From Arthrobacter ruber (GTDB taxonomy: Bacteria; Actinomycetota; Actinomycetes; Actinomycetales; Micrococcaceae), in contig NZ_PPTH01000017.1 in NCBI RefSeq assembly GCF_002954225.1, forward strand, positions 377,311 to 441,310: 64,000 bases of DNA, written 5' to 3'. The position numbers and the translations under genes were made by a program. The notes beneath the pieces were generated by a model. The model did not search any database. It saw only the letters and a list, made by a program, of their open reading frames with translations, and was not told the DNA's origin. Shown piece after piece: positions 11,055-19,613 of the stretch; position 1 is the first letter of the stretch, and every line of letters begins with the position of its first letter.

Positions 11055-11401
11055 TGCCGATCGTGGTGCGGATCGACGTCGAACTGGCGAAGCGGAAGAT
11101 GAGCGTGGGGGAGTTCGCGGAGCGGGTGGGGCTGACGCCCGCCAATGTGGCGGTCCTCAAGAACGGCCGCGCCAAGGCCGTCCGCTTCAGCACCCTCGAG
11201 GCCATGTGCAGGGTCCTCCGCTGCCAGCCCGGTGACCTGCTGGAATGGGCCGACGATGACGACGACGACGGTGACGACGACGCAGTGCAGGCCGGTGCTG
11301 CAGAGGTCGCCGGTCCTGGGGCCGGACCGGGTGCTCCAGCGCCGGTCGACGGGGCGTCGGTCGGCGGTGGTGCTGCCCGGCGCTCCGGGGGCGGCAGGTG
11401 A
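11054..11401 (+). CDS. Small Xre/Cro-family regulator with acidic, Pro/Gly-rich tail
   Basis: 115 residues. The first 66 form a Cro/CI-type HTH (KRKMSVGEFAERVGLTPANV, then VRFSTLEAMCRVLRCQPGDL), matching the YozG-like regulators paired with DUF2975 proteins. It continues into WADDDDDDGDDD and a low-complexity Gly/Ala/Pro tail. YozG-like proteins normally stop just after the HTH, so the tail is an extension. It ends in a GTGA overlap with the MpaB gene, so the three genes are translationally coupled. Confidence 0.8.
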   Translation: MPIVVRIDVELAKRKMSVGEFAERVGLTPANVAVLKNGRAKAVRFSTLEAMCRVLRCQPGDLLEWADDDDDDGDDDAVQAGAAEVAGPGAGPGAPAPVDGASVGGGAARRSGGGR

Positions 11402-12267
11402 AGGACCTCGCCCGGTTCTTTCCCGCGGCCCCGGCACCCGGTACCGCCGGGGACGCGGGTCTCTTCGGCCCGCACTCGACCGCCTGGCGCATCGCCCGCG
11501 AACGGTTGATCGTGGCCGGGGGGCCGGCGGCGCTCCTGCTGCAGGTGGCGCACCCGCTCGTGGCCGAGGGGGTGCGTGCCCACAGCGGATTCGCCGACGA
11601 TCCCTTGCGCCGCCTGCGCGGCACCCTCGACGCCGTCCTGACCGTCACCTTCGGCGACCGCATGCAGGTGCAGGCGGCCGCCGGGTACGTGGAGCGCAGG
11701 CACCGTCCCGTCCGGGGAACCCTCCCCGTCGAGGGCGGCGGGATCCCTGCGGGCACGCCCTACAGCGCGACCGACCCGGACCTGACGCTGTGGGTGTTCT
11801 CGACGCTCGTCTGGACGGCGCTGGAGGTCACGGACGCCTTCCACCGGCCGGTGCCCGCCGAGGAACGGGATGCCTACTATCGGGACATGAGGCGGCTCGC
11901 CCGCCTCTTCGCCGTCCCGGACGAGGTCCTGCCGGAGGACTACGCAGCGCTCGACAGGTACGTGGCCCGCCAGGTCCGCACCACGCTCGACGTCGGTGCC
12001 GCCGCGAAGCAGATCGCCCGGCAGGTCCTCGCCCCGGAGCCGCCGCTCGTACCCCGGCCGCTCCGGTCCGTTCCCGCCGTCCTGGCGGCGGGCGTCCTAC
12101 CACCCGTCCTGCGCGACGCCTACGGACTGCCGTGGAGGCGGCGCGAGCGCGCGGTGTTCGCCGTCGTCCGCCGGGCCGCGCGCCTCGCCGTGCCCCTGCT
12201 GCCCGCCCGCATCCGCTACTGGCCTCACTACCTCGTGGCGCGGGGCCGGATGCGCGCCGAATCCTGA
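11398..12267 (+). CDS. Oxygenase MpaB-family protein (DUF2236)
   Basis: 289-residue protein of the DUF2236 family, a group that includes heme-dependent rubber oxygenase Lcp and fungal MpaB. Recognisable stretches are LLLQVAHPLVAEGVRAHSGF near residue 43, the ERRHRPVRGTLP motif near residue 100 and LWVFSTLVWTALEVTDAF. Start is GTG 11398, overlapping the Xre stop. Its placement behind DUF2975 and Xre genes is not one I recognise from elsewhere. Substrate unknown; the family assignment is firm but the chemistry is inferred. Confidence 0.8.
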   Translation: MKDLARFFPAAPAPGTAGDAGLFGPHSTAWRIARERLIVAGGPAALLLQVAHPLVAEGVRAHSGFADDPLRRLRGTLDAVLTVTFGDRMQVQAAAGYVERRHRPVRGTLPVEGGGIPAGTPYSATDPDLTLWVFSTLVWTALEVTDAFHRPVPAEERDAYYRDMRRLARLFAVPDEVLPEDYAALDRYVARQVRTTLDVGAAAKQIARQVLAPEPPLVPRPLRSVPAVLAAGVLPPVLRDAYGLPWRRRERAVFAVVRRAARLAVPLLPARIRYWPHYLVARGRMRAES

Positions 12268-12417
12268 CGGCCCGCCGGGCGAGACCGGCGGCGTCGTGCA
12301 CGCCTTCTGAAGCACCGGTCGTCGGGGAGAGGTGTGTCGCCCCCTGGCACACGGTGCCGGGGCGGGAGCGCATGCACGAAGCCTCGGGCACGGCGTCGGT
12401 CGGCCGGAGGCGCCCGC

Positions 12418-13020
12418 CTACTGCTCCGGACGGCGGATCGTCGTGGTCACCGCGACCAGCTGCGGACGCGGCGGGGCCGAGCTGAAGCCGAACCGAACCG
12501 GCGGGCTCACCGGCGCCAGGGTGCCGAGGTCCACGCCGCGCCAGATCGCCGTCGCACCGACGATGGCGCGGGCGGAGGTGACGCCGTAGTACTCGGTGCG
12601 CCCGTGCCCGGCCGAGCCGGCCGTCGCCACGCCCTTCACGAGCCGTGACGCCACCGGATTGACGAGCGCCAGCCAGCGGGGATGCGTGGCCAGGCCGGTG
12701 GGGACCAGGCCCAGCAACCGCCCGAGGAGGGTGACACCGCCGATCCCGGCCCGTACGTGCAGCTCCCCGGCCTCCACCACGAGCCGGTCGCTCGTGAGGG
12801 TGGACGTGACCGGCGTGAGCACCACGTCGTCGAACGTGTAGGTGGCCCGGACGTAGTCGGCGATCTCCTGGCCGGGGGCGAGCAGCGTCCGCCGGCCCGC
12901 GGCGTCCTCCAGCATCACGTCGGTGAAGGACCCGAACGGCGAGGTGTCCCAGCGGCCGATCACCAGCCGCGTCCCCGACGTGGTCCCGATCCCGGCGATG
13001 TGTCCTTCGAAGCGGTCCAT
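12418..13020 (-). CDS. Conserved hypothetical protein, beta-rich
   Basis: 200 residues from ATG 13020, or 205 from the GTG at 13035. No signal peptide or membrane helix. The N-terminus (DRFEGHIAGIGTTSGTRLVIGRW) and the alternating hydrophobic pattern suggest a beta-sheet-rich fold. The C-terminus, GVDLGTLAPVSPPVRFGFSS, is unlike any family I can name. Codon use and length are convincing for a real gene. Transcribed towards the MpaB gene; 150 bases between the two show nothing notable. Confidence 0.7.
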   Translation of the reverse strand: MDRFEGHIAGIGTTSGTRLVIGRWDTSPFGSFTDVMLEDAAGRRTLLAPGQEIADYVRATYTFDDVVLTPVTSTLTSDRLVVEAGELHVRAGIGGVTLLGRLLGLVPTGLATHPRWLALVNPVASRLVKGVATAGSAGHGRTEYYGVTSARAIVGATAIWRGVDLGTLAPVSPPVRFGFSSAPPRPQLVAVTTTIRRPEQ

Positions 13021-13243
13021 GACCCCATTCTGCACGGGCCGAGCGGGCGCCGTGGGGGCCGGTGCCGGCCCCCGCGCCGGTCACGCCCGGCGTTTTTCGG
13101 CGCCGGCAGGGCGGCTCGGCTAAACTCGGACGGTAAGAGCCCCAGTGGGCGCACTTCCCGTGCGGCCGGTTGGGGCGTTCTGATGCACGGCGTGCCTGCC
13201 GCGGTTGCGCGGCGAGGACCCGTACCGAATGGGGGAGGATCCC
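13021..13243 (+). promoter_or_regulatory. purA upstream region
   Basis: TAAACT at 13120-13125 is a good -10 box, which would give a leader of about 110 bases. GGGGGAGGA ends five bases before the purA ATG. The leader is GC-rich and could fold, but I do not recognise a purine (guanine/adenine or PRPP) riboswitch in it. Confidence 0.4.
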
Positions 13244-14533
13244 ATGCCAGCAATCGTCATCGTCGGAGCCCAATGGGGCGACGAGGGTAAGGGCAAGGCC
13301 ACCGACCTGCTGGGCGGCCGGGTCGACTACGTCGTGAAGCCCAACGGCGGCAACAACGCCGGGCATACCGTCGTCGTCAACGGCGAGAAGTACGAGCTGA
13401 AGCTCCTCCCCGCCGGCATCCTCAGCCCCAACGCCGTCCCGATCATCGGCAACGGCTGCGTCATCAACCTCGAGGCGCTCTTCGAGGAGATCGACGGACT
13501 CGAGGCGCGCGGAGCCGACACCTCCAAGCTGCGCGTGTCCGCGAACGCCCACCTCGTGGCGCCCTACCACCAAGTGCTGGACAAGGTCACCGAGCGCTTC
13601 CTCGGCAAGCGCGCCATCGGCACCACGGGCCGCGGCATCGGTCCCGCGTACATGGACAAGGTGGCCCGTCTCGGCCTGCGCGTGCAGGACGTGTTCGACG
13701 AGTCCATCCTCCGCCAGAAGGTCGAGGGCTCCCTCAAGCAGAAGAACGAACTGCTCGTGAAGGTCTACAACCGGCGCGACGTCCAGGTCGAGGAGGTGGT
13801 GGAGTACTTCCTGTCCTTCGCCGAACGCCTCAAGCCCCTCGTCATCGACTCCACCTTCGTGCTCAACGAGGCGCTCGACGCCGGCAAGGTGGTCCTCATG
13901 GAGGGCGGCCAGGCCACGTTCCTCGACGTGGACCACGGCACCTACCCGTTCGTGACGTCGTCGAACCCCACCGCGGGCGGCGCGTCCGTGGGCTCGGGCA
14001 TCGGCCCCACCCGCATCTCCCGCTCGATCGGCATCATCAAGGCGTACACCACGCGCGTGGGCGCCGGACCGTTCCCCACGGAACTGTTCGACGACATGGG
14101 CCTGTACCTGCAGAAGACCGGCGGCGAGTACGGCGTCAACACCGGCCGCCCGCGCCGCTGCGGCTGGTACGACGCCGTCCTGGCGCGCCACGCCTCACGC
14201 GTCAACGGCTTCACCGACTACTTCGTCACCAAGCTCGACGTCCTCACGGGGATCGAGAGCATCCCGGTGTGCGTGGCGTACGACGTCGACGGCGTGCGGT
14301 ACGACGAGATGCCCATGACGCAGACCGACTTCCACCACGCCAAGCCGATCTTCGAGTACTTCGACGGCTGGACCGAGGACATCACCGGGGCCAGGACCAT
14401 CGAGGACCTGCCGGACAACGCGCAGACCTACGTGCGGGCGCTCGAGAAGCTGTCCGGCACACGGTTCTCCGCCATCGGCGTGGGCCCGGACCGCGACCAG
14501 ACCATCGTGGTCAACGACCTGATCGGCGGCTGA
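13244..14533 (+). CDS. purA: Adenylosuccinate synthetase
   Basis: 429-residue GTP-dependent enzyme making adenylosuccinate from IMP and aspartate, the first step to AMP. The N-terminal P-loop-like [19 protein letters not shown] (residues 4-22), the catalytic NNAGHTVV, the [15 protein letters not shown] segment and the C-terminal [11 protein letters not shown] all fit. ATG 13244 sits behind GGGGGAGGA; the open frame upstream is not supported. Isolated from the other pur genes at 48-51 kb. Confidence 0.95.
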   Translation: MPAIVIVGAQWGDEGKGKATDLLGGRVDYVVKPNGGNNAGHTVVVNGEKYELKLLPAGILSPNAVPIIGNGCVINLEALFEEIDGLEARGADTSKLRVSANAHLVAPYHQVLDKVTERFLGKRAIGTTGRGIGPAYMDKVARLGLRVQDVFDESILRQKVEGSLKQKNELLVKVYNRRDVQVEEVVEYFLSFAERLKPLVIDSTFVLNEALDAGKVVLMEGGQATFLDVDHGTYPFVTSSNPTAGGASVGSGIGPTRISRSIGIIKAYTTRVGAGPFPTELFDDMGLYLQKTGGEYGVNTGRPRRCGWYDAVLARHASRVNGFTDYFVTKLDVLTGIESIPVCVAYDVDGVRYDEMPMTQTDFHHAKPIFEYFDGWTEDITGARTIEDLPDNAQTYVRALEKLSGTRFSAIGVGPDRDQTIVVNDLIGG

Positions 14534-14567
14534 CACCGCCTGTCGTCGGCTGTGCGGGGTCCTGGGG

Positions 14568-15074
14568 CTACCAGCCCCAGGTTCCCGTGCCGCCCTTGAA
14601 CGGCCCGACGATCGCCCCGGTGACCCACCCTCCGTAGAAGTCGCCCTCCTGCGCCTGCACCGTCTCGCCATCGACCGTGCAGCGCTCCATCCGCGAGGGA
14701 TAGATCGCGGCGCGCGAGGCCAGGTCCTCGTACCCCCGCACCGGGGAGGGGTAGGTCCACGCGCCGCGCGGGCTCCGGGTACTGCCGGCGACGACGTCGA
14801 AATAGCTCGCGGCGCCCTTGAACTCGCAGTGCGTGGTGCCCTCGACGGGGACCAGGACGCCCGGCGCGAAGTCGGCGAGCGGCAGGTAGTAGACCGGCGG
14901 GTGGCTCGTCTCGAGCACCCGCACCGCGCTGTCCGTGGAGACGATCACCTGCCCGCCGAACCACACCTCGATCACCATCGTGGTCCGCTCCACCCGAGGT
15001 GGCCTCGGGTAGTCCCACACGGACTCCTGGCCCGGCCCGGGCGGCGTCCGCCTGCTCTGCATCGGGTTCCTCAT
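14568..15074 (-). CDS. DUF427 protein
   Basis: 168-residue soluble protein of the DUF427 family, containing a single copy of the domain. Visible family features are the segment with VIVSTDSAVRVLETSHPPVY, the CEFKGAASYFDV motif and the tryptophan-rich end VGPFKGGTGTWGW. It has no signal peptide. ATG at 15074 was chosen; no strong ribosome binding site is visible. Function not established. Divergent from the nitrilase-family gene at 15156. Confidence 0.82.
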   Translation of the reverse strand: MRNPMQSRRTPPGPGQESVWDYPRPPRVERTTMVIEVWFGGQVIVSTDSAVRVLETSHPPVYYLPLADFAPGVLVPVEGTTHCEFKGAASYFDVVAGSTRSPRGAWTYPSPVRGYEDLASRAAIYPSRMERCTVDGETVQAQEGDFYGGWVTGAIVGPFKGGTGTWGW

Positions 15075-15155
15075 GGGAGAAAGGCTACCCGGGCGTGCCC
15101 GACGGGGAGTCTGTACGCTGGACGCAAGGCACGGCACACACGTGAGGGCGGGAAC

Positions 15156-15962
15156 ATGTTGGTCAGCGTTGGTCAGTTCCGGCCGGGTGGGGACACCCCG
15201 GCCAACCTGGCGGTCATGCGGGAGCTCGCCGCCACCGCCCGCTCCGAGGGATCGGAGCTGATCGTCTTCCCCGAGGAGTCGATGCTCGCGATCGGCGAGG
15301 TCGAGGGTTCGCTGCAGCAGGCCGTGGAGGCCACCTGGACCTCCTTCGTCCAGCAGCTGTCCTTCATCGCCGCCGAGTACTCCCTCGGGATCGTCGCGGG
15401 CGGGTACGAGCCCAGCGGTGAGCAGCGACCCTTCAACACCCTCGTCCTCATCGACGCGACCGGCCGGATCGTCGACACGTACCGCAAGCTCCACCTCTAC
15501 GACGCCTTCAGCTACCAGGAGTCCACCCGCATCAAGCCGGGAGACGGCGGGATCACGGTCGCCGAGATCGGCGACGTGCGGGTGGGTCTCATGACGTGCT
15601 ACGACATCCGGTTCCCGGAGCAGGCACGCGCGCTCGCGGACGCCGGGGCGGACCTCCTCTGCGTGCCGGCGTCCTGGTTCAAGGGCGATCACAAGATCGA
15701 GCACTGGGAGACGCTGCTGAAGGCCCGGGCCATCGAGAACACCCTGTGGGTGGCTGCCGCCGGGACCTCCAGCGACCACACGATCGGCCATTCGGCCATC
15801 TTCGACCCGATGGGGATCCCGCAGGTGCACCTCGAGGAGGAGGAGCGCGGCGTCGTGACCACGCAGGTCTACCGCCGCAGGGTCGACGACGTCCGGGAGT
15901 TCCTGCCGGTGCTGCGGAACCGGCGCTTCACCCGGAATGACACCATTGTCGACGCCCACTGA
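15156..15962 (+). CDS. Carbon-nitrogen (nitrilase-superfamily) hydrolase
   Basis: 268-residue cytoplasmic amidase of the nitrilase superfamily. The Glu-Lys-Cys triad is clear: VFPEES (Glu near residue 42), YRKLHLYDA (Lys near 111) and LMTCYDIRFPE (Cys near 149). Such enzymes hydrolyse small amides, for example deaminated glutathione or omega-amides; the substrate here is unknown. A TACGCT -10-like box lies about 40 bases upstream (15115-15120) and a GGGCGGGA element precedes the ATG. The last 26 bases overlap the start of the LacI-type regulator, so the two are coupled. Confidence 0.88.
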   Translation: MLVSVGQFRPGGDTPANLAVMRELAATARSEGSELIVFPEESMLAIGEVEGSLQQAVEATWTSFVQQLSFIAAEYSLGIVAGGYEPSGEQRPFNTLVLIDATGRIVDTYRKLHLYDAFSYQESTRIKPGDGGITVAEIGDVRVGLMTCYDIRFPEQARALADAGADLLCVPASWFKGDHKIEHWETLLKARAIENTLWVAAAGTSSDHTIGHSAIFDPMGIPQVHLEEEERGVVTTQVYRRRVDDVREFLPVLRNRRFTRNDTIVDAH

Positions 15963-17025
15963 GGCCGCGGGTCCGGTCGTCGGTACCGCCGGGAGGCGTG
16001 ACCGGCCCGCCGAGACCGCGCGCGCCGCCAATATCCGGGACGTGGCACGCCGGGCGGGCGTCTCCCACCAGACCGTCTCCCGCGTGATCAACGGTCATCC
16101 GAGCCTCCGGCCCGAGACGCGCGACCGCGTGCTGGCGGCCATGGACGAGCTCAGCTTCCGTCCCAACCGCGCCGCCCGAGCCCTCGTGACCAGCCGGTCC
16201 ACCACCATCGGCGTCCTCGTGAGCAAGGGCTTCGAGTACGGGCCCGCCGCCAGCCTGCAGGCCATCGACAGCGCCACGCGCGAGGCGGGCTATGCCGTCG
16301 ACGTCGCGCACCTCGACGACGCCGAGGGCGGGTCGATCCGCGCAGCCCTGGACCGTCTCCTGGCCCACAACGTGGACGGCCTGATCATCCTGGCCCCGCA
16401 GACGCAGACCTTCGCGGAGATCGAGCGCCTCTCCATCTCCCTGCCGTTCGTGACGGTCCACTCGGCGCGGGCCCACGACGACCACCGACTGTCCGTGGAC
16501 CAGTCGGGCGGGGCCGCGCTCGCGACCCGCCACCTGCTGCAGCTCGGCCACCGGAGGATCGCGCACATCGCCGGACCCGAGGGCTGGTTCGAGACGGAGG
16601 CACGCATACGGGGGTACCGCGGCGAGCTCGAGGCCTGGGGGCAGGAACCGCAGGCCCTGCTGTCCGGCGACTGGACGGCGGAGTCGGGGTACCGCGCGGG
16701 GCTCGCCCTGGCGGCCGATCCGGGCGTCACCGCGGTGTTCTCCTCGAACGACCAGATGGCGCTCGGGATGCTCCATGCGTTCCGCGAGCAGGGGCGCCGG
16801 GTGCCGGAGGACGTCAGCGTGGTGGGGTTCGACGACGTCCCGGAGGCCGCGCACTACTGGCCGCCGCTGACCACCGTCCGGCAGGACTTCCCGGAACTGG
16901 GCCGACGCTGCGTGGCGAGGCTGCTCGGCCTGATCGGCGAGGAGGGGGCCGGTAACCTCTCGATCGCCGCGCCCGACGTCGTCCCGGAACTCGTGGTCCG
17001 GGCCTCCACGGTCGCTCGGACCTGA
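15937..17025 (+). CDS. LacI-family regulator, probable arabinose repressor
   Basis: 362 residues. The HTH is ANIRDVARRAGVSHQTVSRV (about residues 31-50), followed by a LacI hinge (RPNRAARALVTSRSTTIGVL) and a periplasmic-binding-protein-like sugar domain (VFSSNDQMALGMLHAFREQG, VSVVGFDDVPEAAHYWPPLTT). About 30 disordered residues precede the HTH. Start ATG 15937 lies inside the end of the upstream gene. It immediately precedes a promoter with a LacI-type palindrome and the araBDA-chvE-gguAB operon, so it is most likely the arabinose-responsive repressor, a role played by AraR in other bacteria. Confidence 0.88.
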   Translation: MTPLSTPTEAAGPVVGTAGRRDRPAETARAANIRDVARRAGVSHQTVSRVINGHPSLRPETRDRVLAAMDELSFRPNRAARALVTSRSTTIGVLVSKGFEYGPAASLQAIDSATREAGYAVDVAHLDDAEGGSIRAALDRLLAHNVDGLIILAPQTQTFAEIERLSISLPFVTVHSARAHDDHRLSVDQSGGAALATRHLLQLGHRRIAHIAGPEGWFETEARIRGYRGELEAWGQEPQALLSGDWTAESGYRAGLALAADPGVTAVFSSNDQMALGMLHAFREQGRRVPEDVSVVGFDDVPEAAHYWPPLTTVRQDFPELGRRCVARLLGLIGEEGAGNLSIAAPDVVPELVVRASTVART

Positions 17026-17044
17026 TGCCGGCCCGCCCTGCGCA

Positions 17045-17075
17045 TTGACACATCACACCGCCGCACGCCTACACT
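17045..17075 (+). promoter_or_regulatory. Promoter of the arabinose operon
   Basis: TTGACA at 17045-17050 is a perfect -35; TACACT at 17070-17075 is a good -10, though the 19-base spacer is long. The expected start site falls near 17082, just ahead of the palindrome at 17087. Confidence 0.6.
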
Positions 17076-17086
17076 GGTGTCCGCGA

Positions 17087-17102
17087 ATGTGAACGGTCAC
17101 AT
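17087..17102. promoter_or_regulatory. LacI-type operator of the arabinose operon
   Basis: ATGTGAACGGTCACAT has perfect six-base arms around a central ACGG. The size, symmetry and central CG are typical of LacI-family sites. It sits directly after the predicted start site, where a bound repressor would block transcription. The adjacent LacI-family gene is the likely partner. It differs from a Crp site, which has six bases between TGTGA and TCACA. Confidence 0.75.
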
Positions 17103-17175
17103 AGACCGCGCATCCGCACTCCGATCCACCAGAGCACTGCTTCGCGGTCTCGAGAAGAACAAAGAGGTCCTTCCC

Positions 17176-18903
17176 TTGAGTGACTCCACCCCTGACGCCC
17201 CGGCCGAGCAGAGCGGCCGCCCCACCTACGTCATCGGCGTCGACTACGGGACCCTGTCCGGGCGTGCCGTCGTCGTCCGTGTCTCCGACGGCGCCGAACT
17301 CGGCGCCTCGACGCTCGAGTACCCGCACGCCGTCATGGATGCCACGCTCGCGGCCACGGGGGAGCAGCTCCCGCCCGAGTGGGCCCTGCAGGTGCCCTCC
17401 GACTACGTCGACGTGCTCCGCACGGCCGTTCCCGCCGCCGTCCGGGAGGCGGGGATCGACCCGCAGGACGTCCTCGGCATCGCCACCGACTTCACGGCCT
17501 GCACCATGGTCCCCACCCTCGCCGACGGGACGCCGCTCAACGAGGTGCCGGGCTACGAGGGCCGCCCGCACGCCTACGTGAAGCTGTGGAAGCACCACGC
17601 CGCCCAGGGCCAGGCCAACCGCATCAACGCACTCGCCGCCGAGCGCGGCGAGGCGTGGCTGCCGCGCTACGGCGGACTGATCTCCAGCGAATGGGAGTTC
17701 GCGAAGGGCCTCCAGCTGCTCGAGGAGGACCGCGAGCTGTACGACCGGATGGACCACTGGGTCGAGGCCGCCGACTGGATCGTCTGGCAGCTCACCGGGC
17801 AGTACGTCCGCAACGCCTGCACCGCCGGCTACAAGGGCATCTACCAGGACGGCGCCTACCCGTCCGAGGAGTTCCTCGCCGCGCTCAACCCCGACTTCGC
17901 AGGGTTCGCCCGCGAGAAGGTGGAACACACCATCGGTGCGCTCGCGTCGAAGGCCGGCACCCTCTCGGAGCAGGCCGCGGGGTGGACCGGCCTGCCGGCG
18001 GGCATCGCCGTCGCGGTCGGGAACGTGGACGCCCACGTCACGGCTCCTGCCGCGCAGGCCACGGACCCCGGCCAGATGGTGGCCATCATGGGCACCTCGA
18101 CGTGCCACGTCATGAACTCGGACCGCCTGAGCGAGGTGCCGGGCATGTGCGGCGTCGTCGACGGCGGGATCGTCGAGGGATTCTACGGCTACGAGGCCGG
18201 TCAGTCCGGCGTCGGTGACATCTTCGCCTGGTTCGTCGCGAACCAGGTGCCCGGCGAGATCCGGGACGCGGCCACCGCGCAGGGCCAGAGCGTGCACGAG
18301 TACCTCACCGAGCAGGCGCAGGACGAACCCGTGGGTGCGCACGGACTCGTCGCCCTCGACTGGCACTCCGGCAACCGCTCCGTCCTTGTGGACCACGAGC
18401 TGTCAGGCACCATCGTGGGACTGACGCTCGCCACCAAGCCCCACGAGGTCTACCGCGCACTCCTGGAATCGACGGCCTTCGGGACACGCAAGATCGTCGA
18501 GACCTTCAACGCCGCCGGCGTGCCCGTCACCGAGTTCGTCGCCGCCGGCGGCCTCATCCGCAACCCGTTCCTCATGCAGGTCTACGCCGACGTGCTGAAT
18601 ATGCCCATCTCCATCATCGGCAGTTCCCAGGGGCCGGCCCTCGGCTCCGCCATCCATGCCGCCGTCGCCGCCGGTGCCTACGAGGACATCCACGCGGCCG
18701 CCGCCGCGATGGGCCGCCTGAACCGCGCCGCGTACACCCCCGACGCGGACCGCGCCGCCGCCTACGACGCCCTGTACCGCGAGTACACCGAACTGCACGA
18801 CTACTTCGGCCGCGGCACCAACGACGTCATGCACCGGCTCAAGGCCCTCCGCCGCTCGGCCCGCACCCAGCAGGCCCCGATGCAGCAGGCGGTGTCCGCA
18901 TGA
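17176..18903 (+). CDS. araB: L-ribulokinase
   Basis: 575-residue FGGY-family kinase that phosphorylates L-ribulose in L-arabinose catabolism. N-terminal phosphate-binding segment VIGVDYGTLSGRAVVV (residues 18-33), then DFTACTMVP and, in the second domain, VAAGGLIRNPFLMQVYADVL. The likely start is TTG 17176, with AAAGAGG about eight bases upstream. The frame is open to 17077, but that part holds the operator and promoter downstream region. The TGA overlaps the araD ATG (ATGA). Length matches the family (560-575). Confidence 0.93.
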   Translation: MSDSTPDAPAEQSGRPTYVIGVDYGTLSGRAVVVRVSDGAELGASTLEYPHAVMDATLAATGEQLPPEWALQVPSDYVDVLRTAVPAAVREAGIDPQDVLGIATDFTACTMVPTLADGTPLNEVPGYEGRPHAYVKLWKHHAAQGQANRINALAAERGEAWLPRYGGLISSEWEFAKGLQLLEEDRELYDRMDHWVEAADWIVWQLTGQYVRNACTAGYKGIYQDGAYPSEEFLAALNPDFAGFAREKVEHTIGALASKAGTLSEQAAGWTGLPAGIAVAVGNVDAHVTAPAAQATDPGQMVAIMGTSTCHVMNSDRLSEVPGMCGVVDGGIVEGFYGYEAGQSGVGDIFAWFVANQVPGEIRDAATAQGQSVHEYLTEQAQDEPVGAHGLVALDWHSGNRSVLVDHELSGTIVGLTLATKPHEVYRALLESTAFGTRKIVETFNAAGVPVTEFVAAGGLIRNPFLMQVYADVLNMPISIIGSSQGPALGSAIHAAVAAGAYEDIHAAAAAMGRLNRAAYTPDADRAAAYDALYREYTELHDYFGRGTNDVMHRLKALRRSARTQQAPMQQAVSA

Positions 18904-19613
18904 GCCGGTTCACCCCTGGGGTCGAGGCCGCCATCGACGCCGTGCGCCAGGACGTCGCCGCCCTCCACGCCGAACTCGTGCGCTACGGCCTGGTGGTGTG
19001 GACCGGCGGGAACGTCTCCGGCCGGGTGCCCGGCGCGGACCTCTTCGTCATCAAGCCCTCCGGCGTCGGCTACGACGAACTGACGCCGGAGAACCAGATC
19101 CTGTGCGACCTCGACGGCAACGTCATCGCGGGGACCCCCGGATCCGAGCGGTCGCCGTCGAGCGACACCGCGGCGCACGCCTACGTGTACCGGCACATGC
19201 CCGACGTCGGCGGCGTGGTGCACACCCACTCCACCTACGCGGTGGCCTGGGCCGCGCGCGGCGAGCCGATCCCCTGCGTGATCACCGCCATGGCGGACGA
19301 GTTCGGCGGCGAGATCCCCGTCGGTCCCTTCGCCATCATCGGCGACGACTCGATCGGCCGCGGGATCGTGGAGACCCTGACCGGCCACCGCTCGCGCGGC
19401 GTGCTCATGAAGAACCACGGGCCCTTCACCATCGGCCGGGATGCCAGGGACGCCGTGAAGGCCGCCGTCATGCTCGAGGACGTGGCCCGGACCGTCCACA
19501 TCTCCCGCCAGCTCGGTGACCCCGCGCCCATCGGGTCCGAGCACATCGACTCCCTCTTCGACCGGTACCAGAACGTGTACGGTCAGCCCTCGACCCCAGG
19601 AGCCCACGCATGA
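18900..19613 (+). CDS. araD: L-ribulose-5-phosphate 4-epimerase
   Basis: 237-residue class II aldolase/epimerase. It converts L-ribulose 5-phosphate to D-xylulose 5-phosphate, delivering arabinose carbon to the pentose phosphate pathway. The zinc-binding pair is in [16 protein letters not shown]; other family segments are [40 protein letters not shown] and [20 protein letters not shown]. Coupled by ATGA overlaps at both ends. Confidence 0.93.
   Translation: MSRFTPGVEAAIDAVRQDVAALHAELVRYGLVVWTGGNVSGRVPGADLFVIKPSGVGYDELTPENQILCDLDGNVIAGTPGSERSPSSDTAAHAYVYRHMPDVGGVVHTHSTYAVAWAARGEPIPCVITAMADEFGGEIPVGPFAIIGDDSIGRGIVETLTGHRSRGVLMKNHGPFTIGRDARDAVKAAVMLEDVARTVHISRQLGDPAPIGSEHIDSLFDRYQNVYGQPSTPGAHA

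Noticed and set aside
13126..13243. Purine riboswitch in the purA leader
   Set aside because: The conserved loop sequences of the guanine/adenine aptamer and of the PRPP class are not found.
17087..17102. Crp site upstream of araB
   Set aside because: Spacing between TGTGA and TCACA is four bases, not six; the pattern fits a LacI-family operator and the neighbouring gene is of that family.
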